A stretch of DNA of 14,795 nucleotides from NCBI GenBank assembly GCA_036379355.1, contig DASVGV010000062.1, forward strand, positions 1-14,795, in the 5' to 3' direction. Both the position numbers and the translations under genes were made by a program. Position 1 is the first letter of the stretch; each line of letters opens with the position of its first letter. Below are positions 7,604 through 13,749 of this stretch, one piece after another. The notes beneath the pieces were generated by a model. It ran no database searches, had not been told where the DNA came from, and worked only from the letters and a program-made list of their open reading frames with translations. The stretch comes from CAJCIY01 sp036379355. GTDB taxonomy: Bacteria; Actinomycetota; Actinomycetes; Mycobacteriales; CAJCIY01.

Positions 7604-8641
7604 TCAGCCCCGGGGGACGACGATGATCGTGGTATCGACCCGTGACGGAGTCTCGCCGCCCACCAGGTAGCCGGTATGTCCGTCCGGAGTGACGAACGCC
7701 GCGTCCGCAACCGGGTAGGGAAGCGAGCCGGCCGGCGCGAACGTCCGGGTCAGCGGGTTCCAGCGCAGCACGTCGGCGAAGACGGTGGCGCCGGTGCGCC
7801 CTCCGCTGGCGCCGCCGAACACGAACACGCTGCCCGCCAGGAGGAGGGCGCTCGCCTGGGTGCGCGGCGCGGGCAGGTGGCCCACCACTGTGGTGTTACC
7901 CGTGGCCGGGTCGACCTGCTGGACGATGTCGGTCGCGACACCGCCGGACTCGCCGCCGATCACAAGTACGCGCTGCGCCGTTCCCGATCCGGTAGCGACC
8001 ACGGCGGGATACCGAACCGAGACGGCGAGCGTGCCGATGCGTTCGACGCGATCCGGTCCCGTGACCAGCAGGACCTGGCCGAGGGTGCGCCGGCCGTCGT
8101 AGCCCCCGACCAGGACAAGCCCACGGTCCGTCGCGGCTGCGACCACGTCGGAACTGGGAAAGGGGAGCCGTCCCACGATTCCCGTACCGGCGGCATCCGC
8201 CTGCTGGATCGCGGCCACCTCGGCGCTGTTACCGCCACCCAGCACCGTCGGAACCCCGGCCACCAGGCCGCCGGCGGCGTCGTGGACGGCAACCGGAAGT
8301 CGGGCCGGCACGGTGACCGAACCGGATCGGAGGTCGATGCGGATGACCGCGTTGGTCGACCGCTCGCCGTCGTGCAGGCCGCCCAAGACCTCGATCGACC
8401 CGGGCGCCGATGCGACGGCCACCGCACGCGACAGTGTCGCCGGGAGCCGGAACGGGGCGACGGACGCACTGATCTTCGTCGCCGCCGCCGGACCGTGCAC
8501 CGTCTGCGACCCTGTCGTCTGCGTGCCCGGGCTGCGCGCCACCACGTCACTCCCGCCGCAGGCAGTCAGAACGAGCGCGGCGCCGACAACCACGCCAGCC
8601 GTCGCCGTCCTGTCTCGCGCGGACGCGAGGAGCGATCTCAT
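7604..8641 (-). CDS. Kelch-like beta-propeller lipoprotein
   Basis: A predicted exported lipoprotein of 345 aa. From the ATG at 8641 the N terminus has a charged region (RSLLASARDR), a hydrophobic core and the lipobox LTAC with Cys28, followed by GG. This makes the ATG at 8641 the right start; a longer frame open to a GTG at 8752 would bury the signal peptide. After a Thr/Ser/Ala-rich linker, about six repeats of 45-50 aa each carry a Kelch-like double glycine: VLGGLHDG, VLGGGNS, LVGGYDG, VIGGESG, VFGGASG and LVGGETP. They probably form a six-bladed propeller for protein or glycan binding outside the membrane; no ligand can be named. No strong Shine-Dalgarno is seen. An inverted repeat 53-74 bp upstream may be its operator, and the preceding gene ends in its own hairpin, so it probably has its own promoter. 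Confidence 0.85.
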   Translation of the reverse strand: MRSLLASARDRTATAGVVVGAALVLTACGGSDVVARSPGTQTTGSQTVHGPAAATKISASVAPFRLPATLSRAVAVASAPGSIEVLGGLHDGERSTNAVIRIDLRSGSVTVPARLPVAVHDAAGGLVAGVPTVLGGGNSAEVAAIQQADAAGTGIVGRLPFPSSDVVAAATDRGLVLVGGYDGRRTLGQVLLVTGPDRVERIGTLAVSVRYPAVVATGSGTAQRVLVIGGESGGVATDIVQQVDPATGNTTVVGHLPAPRTQASALLLAGSVFVFGGASGGRTGATVFADVLRWNPLTRTFAPAGSLPYPVADAAFVTPDGHTGYLVGGETPSRVDTTIIVVPRG

Positions 8642-8693
8642 TGTCAGAGCTTCGTCCACCACCTTGTCCAGGGTATCGGCCGACGCCGAGACT

Positions 8694-8715
8694 ACTACTA
8701 CATTTCGGTAGTAGT
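8694..8715 (-). promoter_or_regulatory. BlaI/MecI/CopY-like operator dyad upstream of the Kelch-like lipoprotein gene
   Basis: ACTACTAC at 8694-8701 and GTAGTAGT at 8708-8715 form a perfect 8-bp inverted repeat with a 6-nt spacer. The core TACTAC-N6-GTAGTA resembles BlaI/MecI operators (TACTAC-N4-GTAGTA) but is 2 bp wider. It lies 53-74 bp upstream of the ATG at 8641. A weak -10-like GATACC follows downstream, which would put the -35 on the proximal arm, as expected for repression. No BlaI gene is in the window. Confidence 0.5.
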
Positions 8716-8766
8716 TGGATCCGGACTCCGCCCGCGCGAGGCATGCCCACACGGTCCATCCCGCAA

Positions 8767-8808
8767 GGTAGCGGCCGTCGGCGACGGCTCCGGGAGGCGT
8801 CCGCTACC
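8767..8808 (-). terminator. Nested hairpin at the end of the YncE-like gene
   Basis: GGTAGCGG at 8767-8774 pairs perfectly with CCGCTACC at 8801-8808. Inside it GCCGTC at 8774-8779 pairs with GACGGC at 8783-8788 across a 3-nt loop. The outer arm includes the TAG stop (8804-8806) of the YncE-like gene, so the structure forms at the very end of that message and probably separates it from the Kelch-like gene. Confidence 0.55.
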
Positions 8809-10000
8809 GCATGATGCCGGTGTGGCCGGTCGAGTACCGGCCGGGCTGGGGCCAGACGCAGATGCCGTGCGGTTTGTTGGGTACGTGCATCTGGCGGACC
8901 GCGCCGGTGGTCGTGTTGAACGCGTACACGGCGGCGTTGTAACGCCCTGACAGCCACAGCGTCTGACCGTCCGGGCTGACGCCGCCCATGTCGGGGCTGC
9001 CACCGCCGGGGATACGCCAGACCGCGATGATCTTGTTGGTGGCGAAGTCGATGACGCTGACGCTGCCCGCACCCCGGTTGGACACGTACAGGTCCTTGGT
9101 GTTGCGGCTGACGTACAGGCCGTGCGCGTCCTTGCCGGTCTTGATGAACCCGACCTGGGTGAAGGTCTTGGCGCTGATCAGATGGACGCCGCCGAGGAAC
9201 ATGTCCGCGACGTAGAACGTCTTGCCGTCGGGGCTGAGCTTGACGTCCTGCGTCGAGGAGCCGGGCAGGGTGAGGTAGCCGGCCACCGTCTCGTTCCGAA
9301 GGTCGATCTTCACCATCTTGCCGCCGAACTCACACGAGAAGATCGCGAAACTGCCGTCCGCGGAGAAGTCGCCGTGATCGATGCCGGGACAGTTCACGAC
9401 GAGGCGCTTTTGGAGCTGGAAGGTATGCGGATCGCGGAAGTCCAGGTGCTGGCGAGCCTCCGCCACGATGATGGCGTGCTTGCCGTCCGGGGTGAAGTAC
9501 ATGTTGTACGGGTCATCGACCGGGATGTTCGGACCGTCCGGTCTGCCGGTGAGGGGGTTGAACGGCGTCAGGCTGTTGGCAAGGTCGTTCGTCGAGTACA
9601 GCGTCTTCAGATCCCACGAAGGGACCACATGCTGCGGATCGAGACCCGTCGTGTAGTGAGCGATGATCTTCATCTTGATCGGGTCCACCACGTCCACGCC
9701 GTTGCCGGCCGACTCGGGCACGTAGAGCAGGTACGGTGCCTTCCCGGCAGCCGGCGCCAACATTCCAGCCTGGTCGTGCGCGTAGATGTTGACGGTAGGG
9801 CCGCCCGTTGAGGGCGCGGTCGTGTGGGGTGCGGCCGCGGTGGATGCGTGAGAGGTCGCGGCCGGATGCCCCCCTCCGCATCCGGCTACCAGCAGCACGA
9901 GGACTGTCGGCAGCATCCAACGACGGATGCGAACACGCTGGAAAGCAAAGGGATTCAGCGATGACAGACGCACGACAGGCGACTCTAACGTCTCGAGCAC
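8804..10000 (-). CDS. YncE/YVTN-type beta-propeller lipoprotein
   Basis: A 398-aa exported protein. The signal peptide has an Arg-rich n-region (QRVRIRRW), a hydrophobic core and the lipobox LVAGC with Cys41, then a Thr/Ser/Pro/His linker to about residue 85. Repeats typical of YVTN propellers follow, with markers PDGKHAIIVA, LSPDGKTFYVADM, VSRNTKDLYVSNRG and VSPDGQTLWLSGRYNAAVYA. The C-terminal PQPGRYSTGHTGIMR matches my memory of a conserved tail in actinobacterial YncE-like proteins. Cys204 and Cys223 could form a disulfide. Ligand and role are unknown. Start: GTG at 10000 follows AGGAAGGAC; GTG at 9973 is also possible. ATG at 9916 would remove the charged n-region. Both GTG choices overlap the 5' end of the divergent cytochrome gene. 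Confidence 0.88.
   Translation of the reverse strand: MLETLESPVVRLSSLNPFAFQRVRIRRWMLPTVLVLLVAGCGGGHPAATSHASTAAAPHTTAPSTGGPTVNIYAHDQAGMLAPAAGKAPYLLYVPESAGNGVDVVDPIKMKIIAHYTTGLDPQHVVPSWDLKTLYSTNDLANSLTPFNPLTGRPDGPNIPVDDPYNMYFTPDGKHAIIVAEARQHLDFRDPHTFQLQKRLVVNCPGIDHGDFSADGSFAIFSCEFGGKMVKIDLRNETVAGYLTLPGSSTQDVKLSPDGKTFYVADMFLGGVHLISAKTFTQVGFIKTGKDAHGLYVSRNTKDLYVSNRGAGSVSVIDFATNKIIAVWRIPGGGSPDMGGVSPDGQTLWLSGRYNAAVYAFNTTTGAVRQMHVPNKPHGICVWPQPGRYSTGHTGIMR
9842..9930. repeat. Cluster of five GGATGC/GCATCC half-sites, operator-like
   Basis: GGATGC occurs at 9842, 9864 and 9925, and its complement GCATCC at 9878 and 9913. Two copies form a perfect 9-bp inverted repeat, GCCGGATGC (9861-9869) with GCATCCGGC (9878-9886), spacer 8. 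Two others form a 6-bp inverted repeat at 9913-9930, spacer 6. The cluster ends 30 bp before the start of the cytochrome gene at 9961 and lies inside the signal-peptide and linker codons of the YncE-like gene. The repeats are seen directly; that they bind a regulator is inference. Confidence 0.55.
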
Positions 10001-10785
10001 GTCCTTCCTGGCGGGGGCATCTGATCGGCCCGGCCGTCGTTGCGGGGGCTGTGGCGGTGTGCGCGCTCCTGGACATGTGGCTGTCTGGTCGGGCGGCGAC
10101 AGGAAGGGACACCGCCGAGCAACTGGCGCCCCTCTACTCGTACATCGGCGTCGGCCCGACCTACATCCTCGCCCGGGCCGCGGGCATGACAGCCCTGGTG
10201 ACGGCGTGGCTCGCGGTCGCTGCCGGCTTGTGGGGAGCTCGTCCGCTGCGAGCGGGCGTCCATGCGCCCAGCCGGCTGCCAGGGGCGCACCGCGCGCTCA
10301 GCCTTGTCACGATCGCGCTGGTCGCCGCGCACGCCACGGTCCCGTACCATGGCGTCTTTCCCCCCCTCGGCGGGTGGTCGACGGCCACCGTCCCGTTCGC
10401 CCAGCCGTACGCGTGGGGGACGACGGCACAGTGGGGCGAGTCGGCCGGGATCATCGCGGTATACCTGATGGTGCTGCTCGGGCCCACGTACTACCTGGCC
10501 CGCCGCTGGCGGCACGGATGGCGCACCGCGCATCGCGTCGCCCTCGCCACCTACCTGCTGGCAGTAGCGCACACCCTGGTACTCGGCAGCGACTTTCTCG
10601 TCGCCGGCCACCTACGGACGATCCTCATCGGCGCGCAGATCCCACTGCTGATCCTGCTTGCCCGACGCGTACCGCGGCGTGCCGCCTTCGCGGTCTGGAC
10701 AGGCGCCGTCGGCGTCGCCGCAATCACCATCGTCGGAGCGTTGGGGTCCGGACTGGGGGGCTTCCCGCTCCAGGGCGCCGGCTGA
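9961..10785 (+). CDS. Ferric reductase-like transmembrane b-type cytochrome
   Basis: A 274-aa integral membrane protein with about six or seven helices. Two helices carry histidine pairs at the spacing used to bind two stacked b hemes: His110 and His124 in HRALSLVTIALVAAHA, and His191 and His204 in HRVALATYLLAVAHT. This is the pattern of the ferric reductase/NADPH oxidase/YedZ membrane domain, which moves electrons across the membrane. No FAD or NAD(P)H domain follows, so an electron donor must come from another protein. YedZ/MsrQ-like partnership is one option, but no MsrP-like gene is adjacent. The ATG at 9961 follows AAAGGG with 8 nt spacing and precedes TM1 (about 20-40) by a short Arg-rich head. 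It overlaps head-to-head with the YncE-like lipoprotein gene. A hairpin follows the stop. Confidence 0.84.
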   Translation: MTDARQATLTSRARPSWRGHLIGPAVVAGAVAVCALLDMWLSGRAATGRDTAEQLAPLYSYIGVGPTYILARAAGMTALVTAWLAVAAGLWGARPLRAGVHAPSRLPGAHRALSLVTIALVAAHATVPYHGVFPPLGGWSTATVPFAQPYAWGTTAQWGESAGIIAVYLMVLLGPTYYLARRWRHGWRTAHRVALATYLLAVAHTLVLGSDFLVAGHLRTILIGAQIPLLILLARRVPRRAAFAVWTGAVGVAAITIVGALGSGLGGFPLQGAG

Positions 10786-10794
10786 GCGACCCAA

Positions 10795-10819
10795 CCGCGC
10801 GGCGAGCAGCTCGACGCGG
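10795..10819 (+). terminator. Possible hairpin terminator after the cytochrome gene
   Basis: CCGCG at 10795-10799 pairs with CGCGG at 10815-10819, enclosing the symmetric CGAGC-A-GCTCG at 10803-10813. It begins 10 nt after the TGA. The stem has an asymmetric internal loop and no T tract. The remaining gap up to 10926 shows a 6-bp-arm inverted repeat (CTGGCC 10845-10850, GGCCAG 10862-10867) and a weak -10-like TATCCT near 10874. Confidence 0.35.
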
Positions 10820-10926
10820 ATCCGGTCACTGCGCCCCAACAAGGCTGGCCTGGGGCTGGGTGGCCAGTGGGCCTATCCTGCGGTCGAGTGGTACGACGTC
10901 CTGGGTCGCGGGCCGGGTGAAGCACG

Positions 10927-11208
10927 ATGAAGCTGTCTGAACGCGAGCAGCGGATACTCGACGAGCTGGACCACGGCCTTGCCCGCACCGATCCCGAGCT
11001 TTCCGACTTGTTCGCGCGTGTGCCTGTCCAGGGACTGAGCTTCACCGACCCGAGGCTTGCGGACCTGTACACCCGGCTGTTCGGAGGGCCGCAGCGCGCA
11101 CGGCACCCGTGGCTCACCCGCATGGCCGCGCGTCGACCCCGGTTCTGGACGCGGCAAGGCGCCGCGATCGCCGACCCTGCCGTGAACCCCGAGGACGCGG
11201 CCGACTGA
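10927..11208 (+). CDS. Short DUF3040-like protein lacking membrane helices
   Basis: A 93-aa protein. The N terminus MKLSEREQRILDELDHGL, followed by ARTDPELSDLF, matches the start of DUF3040 proteins (LSE-EQ-LL-IE--L---DP), a small actinobacterial family of unknown function. Usual members continue into two membrane helices; here residues 30-93 are polar and basic (TRMAARRPRFWTRQG) with no hydrophobic stretch. It may be a soluble variant or a decayed copy. A weak GGGTGA precedes the ATG by 8 nt. It lies 82 bp upstream of the ECF sigma factor gene on the same strand and might be cotranscribed, though the gap could hold a separate promoter. Function unknown; the family call rests only on the first 30 residues. 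Confidence 0.68.
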   Translation: MKLSEREQRILDELDHGLARTDPELSDLFARVPVQGLSFTDPRLADLYTRLFGGPQRARHPWLTRMAARRPRFWTRQGAAIADPAVNPEDAAD

Positions 11209-11290
11209 CGCGATACGCGGGGATGAGTCCGTGTGAGGGGTCTGCACCATCTGCACTCGCTACGACAACGGATCCGCCGGAGGGAGTGTC

Positions 11291-11791
11291 GTGCATGTTG
11301 TGACGGACGACTTCCACGAGTACGCCACCCGACGGGCGGAGCCTCTACATAGGGCTGCATACCTGCTGTGCGGGGACTGGCATCTGGCCGATGACCTCGT
11401 GCAGGAGGCGCTGGTGAAGACCTTCCGTCACTGGAACCGGGTCCGGCGCACCGACAACCCTGACGCCTACGTCCGTCGGATCTTGGTCAACGAGGCCAAC
11501 CGGCATTGGCGCCGGAACCGCCTCCGACCCGGGCCGGCCGCCTACCCGGCGGACGAGCCGGCAACTGCCGACGGGGTCGGGCTGGTCAACGACCGGCTCG
11601 CACTCCTGCAGGCGCTTCAGCGCCTCGCACCGCGCCAGCGGGCGACAGTCGTCCTGCGCTTCTTCGAGGGGCTGTCCGAGCGGGAGACCGCCGATGCCCT
11701 CGGATGCAGCGAGGGCACCGTCAAGAGCCAGACCTCACGCGCGCTGCGCACACTGTCCACCTTCTTCGAGCTCGAGGAGATTGCGCGATGA
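11291..11791 (+). CDS. ECF RNA polymerase sigma factor, SigE family
   Basis: A 166-aa group IV sigma factor. Region 2 spans about 8-75, with the core-binding DDLVQEALVKTF (34-45) and the -10-recognition helix PDAYVRRILVNEANRHWRR (57-75). Region 4 spans about 102-155, with LAPRQRATVVLRFFEGLSE followed by the helix-turn-helix RETADALGCSEGTVKSQTSRAL that reads the -35. Between them is a short Pro/Ala linker and no extra domain. The wording matches the small SigE-family sigma factors common in Streptomyces relatives. The GTG at 11291 is set by GGAGG at 11279-11283 with 7 nt spacing. The stop overlaps the start of the next gene by 4 nt (ATGA), typical for a sigma factor with its anti-sigma partner. 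No GGAAC-type autoregulated promoter was seen upstream. Confidence 0.95.
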   Translation: MHVVTDDFHEYATRRAEPLHRAAYLLCGDWHLADDLVQEALVKTFRHWNRVRRTDNPDAYVRRILVNEANRHWRRNRLRPGPAAYPADEPATADGVGLVNDRLALLQALQRLAPRQRATVVLRFFEGLSERETADALGCSEGTVKSQTSRALRTLSTFFELEEIAR

Positions 11792-12756
11792 GCACCCAGA
11801 TGGAGGAGCGGCTCGCCGCCGCCCTGCACGACCTGACCGGCGACCACCCGTACGTGCCCGACTTCGACGTGATCGCGCGTCGCGCCCGGCGCTCGGCGCG
11901 CCGCGAAGTGCTTGTCCGCGGCGGCGCCAGTGTCAGTGCCCTAGCGGTCGCCGCCGCGGCAATCGGGCTCGCCACGGCGGGTGGTGGTTCGGCCGGGCCG
12001 GTGCCGCCGGTTCCAGCGGACCGGCTCGATCAGCTCGCGGTGACACTGGCCGCGGACCCGGCACCGGCAGGGGACGCCACCGAGGTGGTGCGCACCACGT
12101 CGTACCCGGGACAGAGCCCCACCCGCGGCGCGGACCTCTACGCCGACGACGGCCGCTACTTCTACTCCCAGGACCCTGCGGGCCTTGCCGCCGAAGTACG
12201 CAGCGACGACAACGTCGCCAACGGCGTCTTCGGCCGCGAGGTATCGATCGCCAAGCGTGCGGCAGCAGGCAGCGACGCCGACACCGCAGCCCGCCAGATG
12301 GCGGCCGCGGCCCTCGATCCCGGCACCGCTTCCACCTTCGTGCCCTCTCCACCCTCCGTGCCGCTGCCCCCAGGCTTGTCCGGTGCGCAGGCGAAGGCCT
12401 ACCTCCTCGCGCACGCGCCGAGCGGTCCCGTCGTCGTCGACGACAACGACATCTGGGTCAACGCGCTCGACGCACTCGTCGCTGGCGCCGGACAGCCCCA
12501 GGTGCGGGCCGGCGTACTGCGCATCCTGTCGACCCTGCCGGGCATCACGGTCACCGACACAACGACAGAAGGAATCCCGACGGTGACGATCTCGGCAACA
12601 GGCACGCCCGACACCGCCGGCGGCTACCGGGAGACCCTCGTCATCGGGGCCGCCAACGCCCTGCCGCTGGCCTTCACCGGCGGCAACGTCGGCGCGGCCC
12701 CGAGCGTGACCGTCACCTACCACGTGTCACGCGTGACCCTCGCCGACCTTCACTGA
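11788..12756 (+). CDS. Single-pass membrane protein, probable anti-sigma factor
   Basis: A 322-aa protein. Its ATG overlaps the sigma factor stop as ATGA and is preceded by GAGGAG (11773-11778, 9 nt spacing). A short acidic then Arg-rich cytoplasmic head (about 1-45, with RRARRSARRE just before the membrane) leads into one helix (about 46-66, ASVSALAVAAAAIGLATAG) and an outer domain of about 255 aa. The outer domain has no lipobox, few cysteines, a Pro-rich stretch PPSVPLPPGLSGAQAKAYL near the middle, and beta-rich repeats near the end (TVTISATGTPD, ETLVIGAANALPLAF, SVTVTYHVSRVTL). The HxxxCxxC zinc anti-sigma motif is absent, so the anti-sigma role is inferred from position and topology only. 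Promoter signals after 12756 were not seen. Confidence 0.8.
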   Translation: MSTQMEERLAAALHDLTGDHPYVPDFDVIARRARRSARREVLVRGGASVSALAVAAAAIGLATAGGGSAGPVPPVPADRLDQLAVTLAADPAPAGDATEVVRTTSYPGQSPTRGADLYADDGRYFYSQDPAGLAAEVRSDDNVANGVFGREVSIAKRAAAGSDADTAARQMAAAALDPGTASTFVPSPPSVPLPPGLSGAQAKAYLLAHAPSGPVVVDDNDIWVNALDALVAGAGQPQVRAGVLRILSTLPGITVTDTTTEGIPTVTISATGTPDTAGGYRETLVIGAANALPLAFTGGNVGAAPSVTVTYHVSRVTLADLH

Positions 12757-12849
12757 CCCCGACCGGCGGCTACACCGCACGTGCTGGCGCCTGGGCATCA
12801 GCGTCCACGTCGAGCACTGCTACGGCGTCATCACCACAGCAGGATCGAG

Positions 12850-12862
12850 GAGCACAGTGCTC
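12850..12862. terminator. Weak symmetric element between convergent genes
   Basis: GAGCAC-A-GTGCTC at 12850-12862 is a perfect odd palindrome 4 bp past the TAG of the converging minus-strand pseudogene. As RNA it gives a 5-bp stem with a 3-nt loop, weak for a terminator. The rest of 12757-12866 contains nothing else recognised. Confidence 0.3.
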
Positions 12863-12866
12863 AAGG

Positions 12867-13570
12867 CTAGAGCTGCTCGCGTACGCCGGCCTCGCGTTCG
12901 ACGAGGGGCACTTCCCGGGTGAGGGAGGAGGTGAACACTGCGGCGGCTTGGTCGCGTCGCAAGATAACCGGCAACTTCCGGTGCCTCTCGTCCTCGAGCT
13001 CGAAGGCGCCGGCGGCGACGATCGCCACTGCGAAGAGCGCGATCCGAGCCAGCCGGATGCGGTCTTCCATGCGACGCCGGCGTGCATCTCGTACGCCCCG
13101 GTGGTGAAGAACCTGGCCGCTGCCGTGGCGAGCACGATGCTGGCGAGCAGCTTCGTCTGCAGGGAGGCGGCGATGGGCACGAACAGGGAGGTGCCCGCGG
13201 CGAGCAGGAGCATGCCGAATGCCGCGCTGCGGGCGGTCGGTGAGGGGGCGTGCAGGAACACGAGCGCGGTCGCAAGCCACGTGCCGGCGAGGATTCCGAC
13301 GCCGGTCGCGGCGACGGGATCGCGGGCGAGGAAGCCGAAGATCGTCGCGATCAGCTGAAGTCCTACCGGGAAGGCGAGCAGCACCCAGCCGACCATCGGC
13401 TTCTCGGCGATCGGGACCCAGCCGAGCTGTAGGGCGCTGACGGTGAGTGTGGCGACGGCGAGTCCTGCGAAACCCAGCGGCAGCGGGGTTGCGAGGGGGC
13501 GCAGGAAGACCCTAACGGGCGGCTCGGCGAAGGCGTCGCGGTCCCTGTGATCGGTTGCTCCATCGTGCAC
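12867..13570 (-). pseudogene. GPR1/FUN34/YaaH-family membrane protein gene, frameshifted
   Basis: Two minus-strand frames together encode one recognisable six-helix protein of the GPR1/FUN34/YaaH (acetate/succinate transporter-like) family. The first frame runs from the GTG at 13570 through VRVFLRPLATPLPLGFAGL and helices to AWKTASGWLG. The sequence then continues sensibly only in the next frame with IALFAVAIVAAGAFELED and ends REAGVREQL at the TAG (12867-12869). One missing base in the run at 13044-13045 (GG on the minus strand) explains the break: adding one G gives WLGIALFAV and an uninterrupted 234-aa protein of normal family length. The unrepaired first frame continues through a low-complexity tail to 12770. 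A real inactivating mutation and a sequencing error cannot be told apart here. AAGG lies 7 nt before the GTG. Confidence 0.8.
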
Positions 13571-13694
13571 AGGCGGGCCTTGCCCGGCATGGGCCCGACT
13601 ACACGTGCGGCCGCGCTCGACGCGACGACTGCGGTCCGCCGTGCTCCATCGCGTCCACGTCCGGGTCGGCATCGCCGATGCTCGGTTGTCGGAA

Positions 13695-13710
13695 CGTTCC
13701 CCGGGGAACG
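13695..13710. promoter_or_regulatory. 16-bp perfect palindrome, candidate operator
   Basis: CGTTCCCCGGGGAACG at 13695-13710 is perfectly symmetric, and GGAACGTTCC at 13691-13700 is a second palindrome overlapping it, giving three alternating GGAAC half-sites. It is 40 bp before the start of the four-helix membrane protein gene and 125 bp from the divergent pseudogene start. No good -10/-35 pair was found in 13571-13749, so this is the main signal in that gap. The bound regulator is unknown. Confidence 0.5.
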
Positions 13711-13749
13711 GCCGCAGCGACAAGGCCTGCTCGGTATCGCGAGGTGTAC

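Noticed and set aside
8642..8752. N-terminal extension of the Kelch-like lipoprotein to a GTG at 8752
   Set aside because: It would place 37 residues before a clear lipoprotein signal peptide and would code through the operator-like dyad; the ATG at 8641 fits better.
13053..13058. Other single GGATGC copies (for example here and near 11701) as further operator sites
   Set aside because: They are isolated, lie deep in coding sequence and have no paired partner nearby, so they are consistent with background in GC-rich DNA.
11694..13358. A 554-codon plus-strand frame covering the anti-sigma gene and pseudogene
   Set aside because: Arg-rich out-of-frame translation of the membrane protein gene, continuing antisense to the YaaH-family sequence.
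13555..13749. N-terminal extension of the four-helix membrane protein, and of the divergent pseudogene to 13723
   Set aside because: Both translations are low complexity, they overlap each other on opposite strands, and the region holds the palindrome expected of an intergenic control region.
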